NCBI GenBank assembly: GCA_018054915.1
Contig: JAGPIR010000004.1
Location: 1 to 17,122, forward strand
From: Allobrachymonas sp.
GTDB lineage: Bacteria; Pseudomonadota; Gammaproteobacteria; Burkholderiales; Burkholderiaceae_C
Direction: 5' to 3'
Length of the DNA stretch: 17,122 nt
Shown here: in pieces, positions 1 through 7,824 of the stretch
Position numbering within the stretch: position 1 is the first letter of the stretch
Layout: every line of letters begins with the position of its first letter
Notes under the pieces: model-generated
Database searches by the model: none
What the model was told of the DNA's origin: nothing
Seen by the model: only the letters and a program-made list of their open reading frames with translations
Translations under genes and position numbers: made by a program

Positions 1-355
1 CGGCCTGGCCGAAATGACGCGCTTTGGCCTTGCCTTGGGTGCGCAAGCCAGTACCTTTATGGGCTTGAGCGGCATGGGGGACTTGGTGTTGACCGCCACC
101 GGAGACCTGAGCCGTAATCGCCGCGTTGGCCTGTTGCTGGCCCAGGGCTTGACCGTACATCAGGCAGTCGATACCCTCGGGCACGTGGCCGAGGGTGTTT
201 ATTGCGCCCGTACGGTTTTGGCGCGAGCAGAAGCCCTGCAGATTGAAATGCCGATTACCCGTTGCGTGGTGGATTTGCTGGACGGGCGGCTCAGTGCCAC
301 CGAGGCTGCTCGTGTTCTGATGGAGCGCAATGTGCGCGCAGAAAGCGACCTGTAG
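1..355 (+). CDS. gpsA: Glycerol-3-phosphate dehydrogenase [NAD(P)+], C-terminal part
   Basis: This is the 3' end of a gene that begins before the window. The reading frame is open from base 2. GpsA reduces dihydroxyacetone phosphate to sn-glycerol-3-phosphate in the cytoplasm, which supplies the backbone of membrane phospholipids. The visible part is the all-helical C-terminal substrate domain. It carries the family signatures GLSGMGDLVLT and SRNRRVG, followed by an AEGVYCA segment and the MPITRCVVDLL helix. The conserved arginine of the SRNRRVG motif contacts substrate phosphate in known GpsA structures. The gene ends normally with TAG, and about 80 bases separate it from the next gene on the same strand. 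The N-terminal Rossmann domain lies outside the window, so nothing can be said about its start or promoter. Confidence 0.95.
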   Translation, partial: GLAEMTRFGLALGAQASTFMGLSGMGDLVLTATGDLSRNRRVGLLLAQGLTVHQAVDTLGHVAEGVYCARTVLARAEALQIEMPITRCVVDLLDGRLSATEAARVLMERNVRAESDL

Positions 356-434
356 TTTCCTGCAATTATTTTGCCGTGATTGCTGCCGTCATCCAAAGGT
401 TGCTTAGGGGTATTGCCAATGCCATGGAACTGAA

Positions 435-1571
435 ATGGAAAAACGCCAGATTCCTTTGACTTGTGGCATTCCCGGTACCGAAACGGCCATTACGGCGTTT
501 TGTTACGGGCCGGTGCAGGGCGTGCGCAAAGTATATGTGCAGGCCAGCCTGCATGCCGATGAATTGCCTGGATCGCTCGCGGCCTGGCAATTGTGCGAGC
601 GTTTGCAGGCTCTCGAATTGCAGGAACGGGTACGGGCGCAGATTGTTGTCGTTCCGTTGTGCAATCCACTGGGGCTGCGTCAGAAGTTGCTCTACAGTCA
701 TGTGGGCCGCTTTGATCTGGCAACCGGCCAGAATTTCAACCGTTTACGCACCATTGCGTTCTATGCGGAAACGCTTGCGCGTCTGCAGGCCGAGGGCGCC
801 CCCGTACTGGGGCAAGACGCCGGCGCCAATCGGGAAACCATTCGCGCAGCGATGCGTGCCGCCCTGGACGAACGCCAGCCCGGCAACATGCTGGAGGCGC
901 TGCACATCGCCTTGCTCAGATTGGCCTGCGACGCCGATTTGGTGCTGGATCTGCATTGCGACAAGCAGGCGGTGCTGCATCTTTACACCTTGCCGCAGCT
1001 ATGGCCGCATCTGGAGCCATTGGCCTGCTGGCTTGGTTCACAGTGCCAGATCGTCAGTGAAGACTCGCAGGCCCGGTCTTTTGATGAAGTGGTGTCGGTT
1101 CCGTGGGTGATGTTGCAGCAGGTTTTTCCCGATGCGAATATCCCGCTGGCCTGCCATGGGGTCACCGTGGAGCTCCGTGGTGAAAACGATCTGTCGCGCC
1201 AATGGGCGCAACAGGACGCCAATGCCATTCTCCAGTATCTGCATCATCTGGGGGATGTGTGCCTGCCCGCCGATGAAATCAGGCCCATGCCTGCCCTGGC
1301 AAACAAACCGCATCCCTTGTCGGGACTGGTGTATGTTGCCGCGCCGGTTGCAGGAATCGTCATCTACCACGTTCAGCCCGGTGTCTGGGTGAAACAGGGC
1401 GAGTTGCTGGCCGAAGTGATTGATCCGGTGCTACCGCGATGCGTACCGGTTTACAGCCCGATCGAAGGTTTTGTCTTCGCGACTGACAACCAGCGTTTTG
1501 TTTATCCACAAAATACGTTGTTGAGCCTTTCTGGGCGCAGTGACATGGGTCATATCGGCCTGTCGCCTTGA
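435..1571 (+). CDS. Succinylglutamate desuccinylase/aspartoacylase family protein (M14-like zinc deacylase)
   Basis: A predicted cytoplasmic zinc hydrolase of 378 residues that should cleave an amide bond in an N-acyl amino acid or similar substrate. The HxxE zinc-binding pair is at His40 and Glu43 (sequence HADE). The third ligand is His174 in LVLDLHCD, and the likely catalytic glutamate is Glu246 in GVTVELRG. A GQNFNR motif at 98-103 fits the substrate-binding NxxR of the family. Residues from about 310 to the end form the small beta-barrel, lipoyl-like C-terminal domain (APVAGIV, VKQGELLAEVIDP). The start is the ATG at 435; no closer in-frame ATG exists and the Shine-Dalgarno sequence is weak. 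It follows gpsA by about 80 bases. The arginine-succinyltransferase genes expected around a true astE are absent, so the substrate is open and astE is not assigned. Confidence 0.85.
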   Translation: MEKRQIPLTCGIPGTETAITAFCYGPVQGVRKVYVQASLHADELPGSLAAWQLCERLQALELQERVRAQIVVVPLCNPLGLRQKLLYSHVGRFDLATGQNFNRLRTIAFYAETLARLQAEGAPVLGQDAGANRETIRAAMRAALDERQPGNMLEALHIALLRLACDADLVLDLHCDKQAVLHLYTLPQLWPHLEPLACWLGSQCQIVSEDSQARSFDEVVSVPWVMLQQVFPDANIPLACHGVTVELRGENDLSRQWAQQDANAILQYLHHLGDVCLPADEIRPMPALANKPHPLSGLVYVAAPVAGIVIYHVQPGVWVKQGELLAEVIDPVLPRCVPVYSPIEGFVFATDNQRFVYPQNTLLSLSGRSDMGHIGLSP

Positions 1572-1582
1572 CAGACAGGCCG
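1556..1582 (+). terminator. Inverted repeat at the end of the M14-family gene, possible terminator
   Basis: A perfect 9-base-pair inverted repeat (arms 1556-1564 and 1574-1582, CGGCCTGTC / GACAGGCCG, loop of 9) spans the stop codon at 1569-1571. It is GC-rich, as in intrinsic terminators, but no run of T follows directly; the closest is TTTT near 1608. It could be a weak terminator or an mRNA 3'-end stabiliser. Confidence 0.35.
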
Positions 1583-1701
1583 CATCAGGATTGTATGTAT
1601 TGTGCATTTTGTCTCTTGAGCTAGGCATGGTTGCGGCCCATGGGGGGTACCTGGACGATTGCTGGGTGTAAAAAAAGCAAGGCCAGCGCCCATGTTCCGT
1701 C

Positions 1702-1728
1702 TTGTTGGAGTATCCGGGATACGATAAT
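1702..1728 (+). promoter_or_regulatory. Candidate corA promoter with an overlapping 13-base palindrome
   Basis: A GATAAT hexamer (1723-1728) has a TTGTTG hexamer (1702-1707) 15 bases upstream, a short but possible sigma-70 spacing. Between them lies a perfect inverted repeat, GTATCC-G-GGATAC, at 1710-1722. That is where a repressor would block polymerase. The palindrome is seen directly; the promoter and any regulator are inferred. It lies about 100 bases before the chosen corA start. Confidence 0.3.
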
Positions 1729-1829
1729 TGCTGCCTGTTGATTCCGGAGTTTCCGTCAGGCGTTTCTCCGGATCTTTCCATCAACTGCTTGCGTGGGTGC
1801 TGCGCGGGCGTGCCGTGGATGCACCTGTC

Positions 1830-2816
1830 ATGCTCAATATATTCACGTTAGTCAATGGTCGACTGTTTCAGGAAGAAATCGAATCGCTTGAGGAGTTGGC
1901 CCGGTTCAAACCAATCTGGGTTGATCTCGAAAGTCCGTCGCTTGAGGAAAAGTGCTGGATTGCAGAGCATTTTGGTGTATCTGTGCCAGAGGATGCGATT
2001 GATGCAGACATTGAAGAATCAGCAAGATTCTATGAAGGCGATGGCGGTGAGCTGCATATCCGCTCTGACTTTCTGGTGGCCAACTTCGATAATCCGGATA
2101 CCGAGCGCGTGGCGTTCATTCTCAATCTGAACAATCCGGCATTGAAAAGCCACGACATCCTGTTTTCCATACACGATGAGACCGTTCCGGTTTTTCGTCT
2201 GATCCGCATGCGGGCGCGCCGCATGCCGGGCCTGATTTCCGATGCCAAGGAACTTCTGCTGAAACTTTTTGACGCTGATGCCGAGTACAGCGCTGATACG
2301 CTGGAGCAGATTCACGTTGAACTGAAAAAGGCGAGCGATCAGGTTCTCAGGGGAGATGTGACCGACGATGTTGCAGGAGAAGTCTTGGCAAACATTGCCC
2401 GTCAGGAAGATATGAACGGCCGGATTCGGCGCAACGCCACAGATACGCGGCGTGCAGTTAGTTTCATGATGCGCAGCCGCATGCTTAATGCCGAGCAATT
2501 CGAAGAGGCGCGCCAGATCATGCGTGACATCGATTCACTTGACAGCCATACAGCGTTTCTGTTTGAAAAAATCAACTTCCTGATGGGCGCAACCGTCGGT
2601 TTCATCAACATCAACCAGAACAAGATCATCAAGCTGTTTTCGGTTGCCAGTGTCGCGCTGTTGCCCCCAACGCTGGTGGCCAGTTTGTACGGCATGAATT
2701 TCCGTTTCATGCCGGAACTTGGGTGGCAATATGGATATCTTTGGGCCATCGGCCTGATGATTGCCAGCGCATTGCTACCCATGTGGTATTTTCGGAAACG
2801 AGGTTGGCTGAAATAG
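1830..2816 (+). CDS. corA: Magnesium/cobalt transport protein CorA
   Basis: CorA is a homopentameric inner-membrane channel for Mg2+ (also Co2+ and Ni2+) with a large N-terminal cytoplasmic funnel. The protein has 328 residues from ATG 1830, close to the usual 316-330. The signature YGMNF is at residues 287-291, at the end of the first membrane helix (about 265-286, SVASVALLPPTLVASL). A periplasmic loop with MPE follows, then the second helix (about 300-318) and a basic C-terminal tail (RKRGWLK). The long acidic helical region before the channel is also present. The frame is open back to a TTG at 1728, which would add 34 residues. I prefer ATG 1830 because MLNIFTLVNGRL matches the normal beginning of the funnel domain. 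Over 250 bases separate it from the upstream gene, so it is probably transcribed alone. Confidence 0.92.
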   Translation: MLNIFTLVNGRLFQEEIESLEELARFKPIWVDLESPSLEEKCWIAEHFGVSVPEDAIDADIEESARFYEGDGGELHIRSDFLVANFDNPDTERVAFILNLNNPALKSHDILFSIHDETVPVFRLIRMRARRMPGLISDAKELLLKLFDADAEYSADTLEQIHVELKKASDQVLRGDVTDDVAGEVLANIARQEDMNGRIRRNATDTRRAVSFMMRSRMLNAEQFEEARQIMRDIDSLDSHTAFLFEKINFLMGATVGFININQNKIIKLFSVASVALLPPTLVASLYGMNFRFMPELGWQYGYLWAIGLMIASALLPMWYFRKRGWLK

Positions 2817-2936
2817 GCACACCAGACCAGGCGGCCTTTTTCACTTGTCCGGTGCACAGATATTCCAGTAGCCTGCAAAAAACCAGGATCTGCAGGCGTT
2901 TGTGCGTGTGGCAAATGCAACGGGATTGGACAATGC

Positions 2937-2965
2937 TTGCGTTAAATGGTGCAATGCAGCATAAT
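2937..2965 (+). promoter_or_regulatory. Candidate sigma-70 promoter for the DUF3579 gene
   Basis: TTGCGT (2937-2942) and CATAAT (2960-2965) are separated by 17 bases, the preferred sigma-70 spacing. The -10 matches consensus in five of six positions and the -35 in its TTG half. Transcription would start about 55 bases before the ATG at 3029. This is prediction only. Confidence 0.3.
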
Positions 2966-3028
2966 GCGCGAAAATCTGCTTGATGCGTAGTCGGGCCAAG
3001 GCAATCCGGCGTCAATTGGGGAAAACAC

Positions 3029-3340
3029 ATGGATGGAGATACAGGCAAGGAAATAGTCATACGCGGCGTTACCAGTGACGGGCGGACGTTTCGCCCCAGC
3101 AATTGGGCCGAACGTCTTGCGGGTGTCATGAGCCAGTTTCGTCCGCGTCCCCTGCAGCAGGGCGATCACATCACCTATTCACCTTGGTGTATGCCGGGAA
3201 CCGACGGAAATGCGAAGTGTCTGGTGGTCAATCCTGCCCTGAAGGAACAGCACCCCCAGGCGTGGGAATACATCGAGCAGTTCGCACGTGAAAACGACCT
3301 GCAGATTCAGGAACGTACTGCCGTTGCATGTCAGGAGTGA
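3029..3340 (+). CDS. DUF3579 domain-containing protein
   Basis: A small soluble protein of 103 residues with no signal peptide or membrane segment. It matches my memory of the DUF3579 family, found mainly in betaproteobacteria: an N-terminal strand pair (EIVIRGVTSDGRTFRPSNWAERL), the core GVMSQFRP, a middle HITYSPWCMPG segment, a CLVVNPAL strand, and a C-terminal helix ending FARENDLQIQE. The function of the family is unknown to me. The ATG at 3029 follows a GGGGAAAA ribosome-binding stretch at good spacing. The gene stands alone, converging with ppc, and two hairpins lie in the gap. The last residues (ERTAVACQE) are probably variable. Confidence 0.8.
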   Translation: MDGDTGKEIVIRGVTSDGRTFRPSNWAERLAGVMSQFRPRPLQQGDHITYSPWCMPGTDGNAKCLVVNPALKEQHPQAWEYIEQFARENDLQIQERTAVACQE

Positions 3341-3344
3341 TTTC

Positions 3345-3387
3345 CGGTTGCATACAACGGTGCAACTGTGTGTCTCGTCGTTACGAG
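3345..3387. terminator. Two hairpins in the convergent gap between the DUF3579 gene and ppc
   Basis: The first hairpin (3345-3368) has arms CGGTTGCA and TGCAACTG, eight pairs including one G-U, with an 8-base loop. The second (3374-3387) has arms CTCGT and ACGAG around a four-base loop. They fill almost all of the 62 bases between the two converging stops, which fits a shared bidirectional termination region. Neither is followed by a T-run, so intrinsic termination is uncertain. Confidence 0.35.
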
Positions 3388-3402
3388 GCGTAGCACGGCC
3401 AT

Positions 3403-6225
3403 TCAACCAGTATTGCGCAATCCCGAAGCAATCCCATTGACCGAAATCTGTATGCCGCGCTTGAGCCGGGCCATTGTGCTGGAGTCTGCACTATCTCCGG
3501 CTGGGGCGACTGGTTCTGTGATTCCAGGCTTGTTTGCGCGGTGCCGGCGCATCAGTTCTACCTGGAGGTAATTGATCAGGTCGATATACGGGAAACGGTT
3601 GGCGATCGAACGGGCCAGGGCCGGGTTGGCCGATAGACGCGCGGACTGTCCCGTGATCAAGGCGAGCATGTCCTGTGTGGTTTGCCACTCCTGACGAATG
3701 GCTTCAAAGATGCGATCCGCTAGCGCCGCATCTGGAACCAGTGCGGCATACCGCGCGGCGATGGAAAGATCGGTCTTGGCCAGCACCATGTCGAGGTTGG
3801 ACAGCAGGGTGGCAAAGAAAGGCCATTCGCCGTACATTTCCTGTAGCAGTTCGAGCCGTTTGGCATCGGGCCGGTTTGCCGGATTTCCCTGTGAGTCCAC
3901 AAACAGCCATTGCTGCACACCGCTGCCAAAACCCGCCCAGCCAGGCAGGGCCACCCTTGATTGTCCCCAGCTGAAACTCCAGGGAATTGCCCGTAAATTT
4001 TCAATGCTCGAGAGCGTTTTACGGGATGCTGGACGCGAGCCGATATTGAGTTCGGCGATTTCGCGCAATGGCGTTGCTGCAAAGAAATAGTCACTGAAAC
4101 CTGGGGTTTCGTAGACTAGGTGACGGTAGGCGGCATGGCTCGCAGCACTGATGGCTTGCGCAGCATCAACATATTTTTCAGGTGGCGCCTTGGCTGACAG
4201 GAGACTGGCCTCCAGCGTGGCCGCCACCAGGATTTCAAGGTTTCGGCGGCCGATCTCCGGATTGGCGTATTTGGACGCAATGACTTCGCCCTGTTCAGTC
4301 AGCCGTATCTGGCCGTCCACGGTTGCAGGCGGCTGGGCGAGAATGGCCTGGTAGCTGGGGCCGCCGCCGCGCCCCACGGTGCCGCCACGACCGTGGAAGA
4401 GACGCATGCGGATGCCATGTGTTTGCTGCAAGGGCGTAAAAACGTCCAGCAAGGCGCATTCCGTCTGGTACAGCGTCCAACTGCTGGTAAAGACACCGCC
4501 GTCTTTGTTGCTGTCACTGTAGCCCAGCATGATGTCCTGTTCGCCGCCGGCAGAAAGAACCATGTCGGCAATGCCGGGCAACGCATACCATTCACGCATG
4601 ATGCGCGCGGCTGAGTGCAAATCATCAATGGTTTCGAACAGCGGGGATACGACCAGATGGCTGTGCACATGCGGCGAACCAAAATGGCGCAGCAGGCCGG
4701 ATTCTTTGAACAGTACCAGCACCTCCAGCAGGTCGCTCACCTCTTCGGTGTGTGAAACGATGTAGTGCCGCAGGGCGTGTTTTCCATAAAGCCGGACCTG
4801 ACGCGCCGCAGTCTGGAAAACGGCAAGTTCGCAACGGGTGTTTTCGCTGTAGTCGACATCGGGCACGTGTAGCGGCCGTACGTCGTGCAAAACGGCCAGC
4901 AGGCGCTGGCGTTTTCCGGTTTCATCCAGTGCGCGGTAATCGGATTCGACCTGCGCCATGCGCAGCAGTTCGGCGACCGTTTCTTCGTGCGCCTCCGAGT
5001 TCTGGCGCAGATCCAGCGTTGCCAGATGGAAGCCGAAAACCTCTACCGCCCGTATCAGTGGCGCCAGGCGCAAGGAGAGCAGTGCATCGCCGTGGTGCTG
5101 GCGCAGTGAATCTTCCAGGGTGCGCAAATCCCTCAGCAGTTCCTCCGATGCCGCATACGGGGTCGCCGCTTTGGCCGGGTAGGGTGGCCGTGCTCTGGTG
5201 CGTTCATGCAAGACGGCCGCAGTGCGCGCATACATGCCAATGATGGCGCGGCGATAGGCCTCATCCGTGCGGTGCGGGTTCTGGTCTTGCGCCGCATCAG
5301 CCAGGGCGAGCAGGGCGGGTGTGGCTTGCACCAGCAATGTCGACATCGACAGCTCGGTTCCCAACGCGTGCAGTTCGTGCAAATAGTGCGTCAATGCAGT
5401 TTCGCATTGCATGCGCAGCGCCATTTCCAGGCTTTCTGCAGTGACAAAAGGATTGCCATCACGGTCACCGCCCATCCAGTGCCCCATGCGGAAAAATGGT
5501 TCGATGCGTTCACCCGGCAGCAATTGTTCCAGCGTTTCGTAGAGATACGGAATTTCCTGCAGGAAGGTGGCGCGGTAATAGGTTAATGCGTTGCTGATTT
5601 CGTCGGCTACCGACAATTTGGCATCGCGCACGATGCGGGTTTGCCACAGTTGCGTGATACGTGCCCTGATTTGCAGGGTGTTGCGGTCGATGTCGCGTGC
5701 GGCCTTGAGTGTGTTGCGTTCCTGCAGCAGGCGGGCAATGGCTGATTCGGCCGTCAGGATGATGGTGCGCTGCACTTCGGTCGGGTGGGCCGTCAGAACC
5801 GGTGAAACATGGGCGCGGCGCAACAGTGCGGCAACCGCTTCTTTGTTGATGCCGCGCGCCTGCAATTGGGTTACGCTGGCTTGCAGCGATCCGCTTTGCA
5901 CCTGGTTCATGCGTTCGTAATGGTGGCGGCGGCGCAAATGGTGCTGGTCTTCGGCCAGATTGATCAGGTGCGAAAAATAAGTAAAGGCGCGCAGCACCTG
6001 TACCGTTTGCGCGATGGGCAGGCGTTGCAGCAATTGCCCCAGGGCATTGCCGGAGGTGTCGTCATTCTTGACGTGGTATGCCACCGCCAGTTGCCGGATT
6101 TGCTCGATGAGCTCAAAAATGGTCGGGCCTTCCTGGTCCCGGATCACATCTCCCAGCAATCTTCCTAGTAGCCGGATGTCTTCTGTCAGCGGGAGTTCCT
6201 TGGCGGGGTCGTGGGCCATGTTCAT
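3403..6225 (-). CDS. ppc: Phosphoenolpyruvate carboxylase
   Basis: Catalyses the irreversible carboxylation of phosphoenolpyruvate with bicarbonate to oxaloacetate, which refills the TCA cycle; cytoplasmic homotetramer. Counting from ATG 6225 the protein has 940 residues, slightly longer than E. coli Ppc. The active-site histidine of VLTAHPTEVQRT is His147. GGDRDGNPFVT lies at about 252-262, LGYSDSNKDGG at 567-577, and the glycine/arginine loop FHGRGGTVGRGGGP at 610-623. The conserved C-terminal NTG is intact. The frame extends upstream to a GTG at 6294 (963 residues), and an ATG at 6219 is also possible. None has a convincing Shine-Dalgarno sequence. I chose 6225 because homology begins soon after (DIRLLGRLLGDVI). 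It lies about 100 bases downstream of the aminotransferase on the same strand and may be cotranscribed with it. Confidence 0.96.
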   Translation of the reverse strand: MNMAHDPAKELPLTEDIRLLGRLLGDVIRDQEGPTIFELIEQIRQLAVAYHVKNDDTSGNALGQLLQRLPIAQTVQVLRAFTYFSHLINLAEDQHHLRRRHHYERMNQVQSGSLQASVTQLQARGINKEAVAALLRRAHVSPVLTAHPTEVQRTIILTAESAIARLLQERNTLKAARDIDRNTLQIRARITQLWQTRIVRDAKLSVADEISNALTYYRATFLQEIPYLYETLEQLLPGERIEPFFRMGHWMGGDRDGNPFVTAESLEMALRMQCETALTHYLHELHALGTELSMSTLLVQATPALLALADAAQDQNPHRTDEAYRRAIIGMYARTAAVLHERTRARPPYPAKAATPYAASEELLRDLRTLEDSLRQHHGDALLSLRLAPLIRAVEVFGFHLATLDLRQNSEAHEETVAELLRMAQVESDYRALDETGKRQRLLAVLHDVRPLHVPDVDYSENTRCELAVFQTAARQVRLYGKHALRHYIVSHTEEVSDLLEVLVLFKESGLLRHFGSPHVHSHLVVSPLFETIDDLHSAARIMREWYALPGIADMVLSAGGEQDIMLGYSDSNKDGGVFTSSWTLYQTECALLDVFTPLQQTHGIRMRLFHGRGGTVGRGGGPSYQAILAQPPATVDGQIRLTEQGEVIASKYANPEIGRRNLEILVAATLEASLLSAKAPPEKYVDAAQAISAASHAAYRHLVYETPGFSDYFFAATPLREIAELNIGSRPASRKTLSSIENLRAIPWSFSWGQSRVALPGWAGFGSGVQQWLFVDSQGNPANRPDAKRLELLQEMYGEWPFFATLLSNLDMVLAKTDLSIAARYAALVPDAALADRIFEAIRQEWQTTQDMLALITGQSARLSANPALARSIANRFPYIDLINYLQVELMRRHRANKPGITEPVAPAGDSADSSTMARLKRGIQISVNGIASGLRNTG

Positions 6226-6322
6226 GGATTGTGTAAGTGATTCAACGGGAGTGTGGTGAAGGGATTTTGGGGCAAAACGGAAGGCTTTGCTCACTATGGC
6301 TGGCGTGTGTTGTATGCAAATC

Positions 6323-7540
6323 CTATTGCTGACGCATGGGTGGGGTCATTTGCAGGGCATGCGCCATGCGTGCGATGCCTTCGACGATGCTTTCCTCGTT
6401 CGCGGTGGCAAAGCTCATGCGCAGGCAAGACGGATCTGGGTGCTCTGCAAAGAAGGCTGCGCCCGGAACAAAAGCCACCCGTTTTTCGATGGCCTGTTTC
6501 GCGTAAAGCGCGGCATCCGTGGCGCATCCGTTGGTGCCGGTCAGGCGTACCCAGAAGAACATGCCGCCTTGTGGAGCGGAAAATGCCACGGCATCGCCCA
6601 GTTCGTGGTGCAGACTGGTGGCCATCTGGCGTGCCCGTGCAGCATAAACCGAACGCACTTGCGCAAGCGCAGCCGGCAGTCGGCCCGATTGCAGGTAGGC
6701 AGTGGCGGTTGTTTGTGCCAATGTGCTGGTGTTGGCATCGCTGAATTGTTTGCACATGACGGCGTTGGCCAGCAAGGCGGGTGGTGCCACCAGCCAGCCA
6801 AGCCGAAGCCCCGGCGCAAGAATTTTGCTCAGGCTGCCGCAGTGCGCCAGCCAATCGGCACTGCCAGGAACCTGCGGAGCCAAGGCCAGCAGACTCGGCG
6901 GTGGCGGCGCATCAAAATACAGGTCGCCATAGGGATCGTCTTCGACTACGAGCGTTTGGTATTGCGCCGCCAGTTCCAGCACCCGCTTGCGGCGCTCCAG
7001 TGTGAGTGTTGCACCACTGGGGTTGCCGAAGGTTGGAATCAGGTAGACCAGCTTGGGCTTGTGCTCCACGATGAGCTGTTCCAGCCGGTCGGTCTGTACG
7101 CCGTGCGTGTCGGTGGGGGCGGCGATGGTTTGCGCGCCGTACAGGCGAAAGCACTGGATGGCGGCCAGAAAGGTGGGGCTTTCCACAATCACCTTGTCGC
7201 CGGGCGAAACCATGCATTTGGCAATCAGGTCCAGCGCCTGCTGGCTGCCCGTGGTGACGATGAACTGCTGTTCGGATACCGTTGCGCCCTTGGCGGTGCA
7301 CAGCGCGGCAATCTGCTCCTTCAGTGGTCCAAAGCCTTCGGTGGCGCCGTATTGCATGGCCGCATCGGGCCAGGTTTGCAGGGCTGTGCGCGTCGCAGCC
7401 TTGAATCCTTCCACGTCAAACAGGGCTGGATCGGGAAAACCACCCGCAAAGCTGATGATGCCGGGTTGACCCAGCAACTTGAACAATTCGCGAATGGCTG
7501 AGGTTTCGACGTTTTGCAGACGTTGGGCAAAGGGCAGCAT
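6323..7540 (-). CDS. PLP-dependent aminotransferase, class I/II (LysN/2-aminoadipate or aromatic type)
   Basis: A 405-residue fold-type-I aminotransferase that moves an amino group between an amino acid and a 2-oxo acid. The PLP lysine is Lys239 in GSLSKILAPGLRLGW. The EDDPYGDL segment (about 200-207) supplies the aspartate and tyrosine around the cofactor ring, and the NPSG motif is at 173-176. Arg374 in CLRMSFA should bind the substrate carboxylate. The beginning, GIISFAGGFPDPALFD, is typical of the LysN/Aro8-like subgroup related to the C-terminal domain of MocR regulators. Here there is no N-terminal GntR helix-turn-helix, so it is an enzyme only. Start is ATG 7540. It is divergent from dpaL across about 280 bases and upstream of ppc. 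The preferred amino acid cannot be read from the sequence. Confidence 0.88.
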   Translation of the reverse strand: MLPFAQRLQNVETSAIRELFKLLGQPGIISFAGGFPDPALFDVEGFKAATRTALQTWPDAAMQYGATEGFGPLKEQIAALCTAKGATVSEQQFIVTTGSQQALDLIAKCMVSPGDKVIVESPTFLAAIQCFRLYGAQTIAAPTDTHGVQTDRLEQLIVEHKPKLVYLIPTFGNPSGATLTLERRKRVLELAAQYQTLVVEDDPYGDLYFDAPPPPSLLALAPQVPGSADWLAHCGSLSKILAPGLRLGWLVAPPALLANAVMCKQFSDANTSTLAQTTATAYLQSGRLPAALAQVRSVYAARARQMATSLHHELGDAVAFSAPQGGMFFWVRLTGTNGCATDAALYAKQAIEKRVAFVPGAAFFAEHPDPSCLRMSFATANEESIVEGIARMAHALQMTPPMRQQ

Positions 7541-7762
7541 GGAGTGTTTTCTATGGGTGAACCAGTCAAGGGAAATCTGTACAGGACTTGAACGGGCGTC
7601 AGCGGGCTGATGAAGTAATTTTGCTGGATATTGCTGTGTCTGATGTTCTAGCCGTGCAATTGCTTCATTTTACGGAAGCTGTGCGGAAACGATGCAGCAA
7701 GGCGCCTGAAACCGCAGGCATACAAACCCGTATCTGGTAATGTGCGACCTGTCCCATCCACA

Positions 7763-7779
7763 AGCGGCAGCTTGCCGCT
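7763..7779. repeat. Short perfect hairpin in the aminotransferase-dpaL divergent region
   Basis: Arms AGCGGCA and TGCCGCT pair perfectly (7 base pairs) around a 3-base loop GCT, 45 bases before the dpaL ATG. In this 284-base divergent region it could be an operator half-site pair or a leader hairpin in the dpaL mRNA. Nothing else convincing was seen between 7541 and 7824. Confidence 0.4.
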
Positions 7780-7824
7780 ATCGCCGTCGTTTGACGTTGT
7801 TGGTTGTCTTGTTATTCATTTGCC

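Noticed and set aside
2402..2920. Minus-strand frame of 172 codons over corA
   Set aside because: It covers the conserved channel region of corA in antisense and has no ribosome-binding site or recognisable domain.
4752..5243. Plus-strand frame of 163 codons inside ppc
   Set aside because: Antisense to an intact PEP carboxylase; rich in arginine, proline and alanine, as expected for a shadow of GC-rich coding DNA.
6287..7501. Long open frame of 404 codons on the plus strand
   Set aside because: It is the antisense shadow of the aminotransferase, which has a full set of family motifs; the plus-strand translation has no recognisable domain.
7791..7819. TTGACG with ATTCAT as a dpaL promoter
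   Set aside because: The transcript would begin at or after the chosen start codon and the -10 is poor, so it is not listed as a feature.
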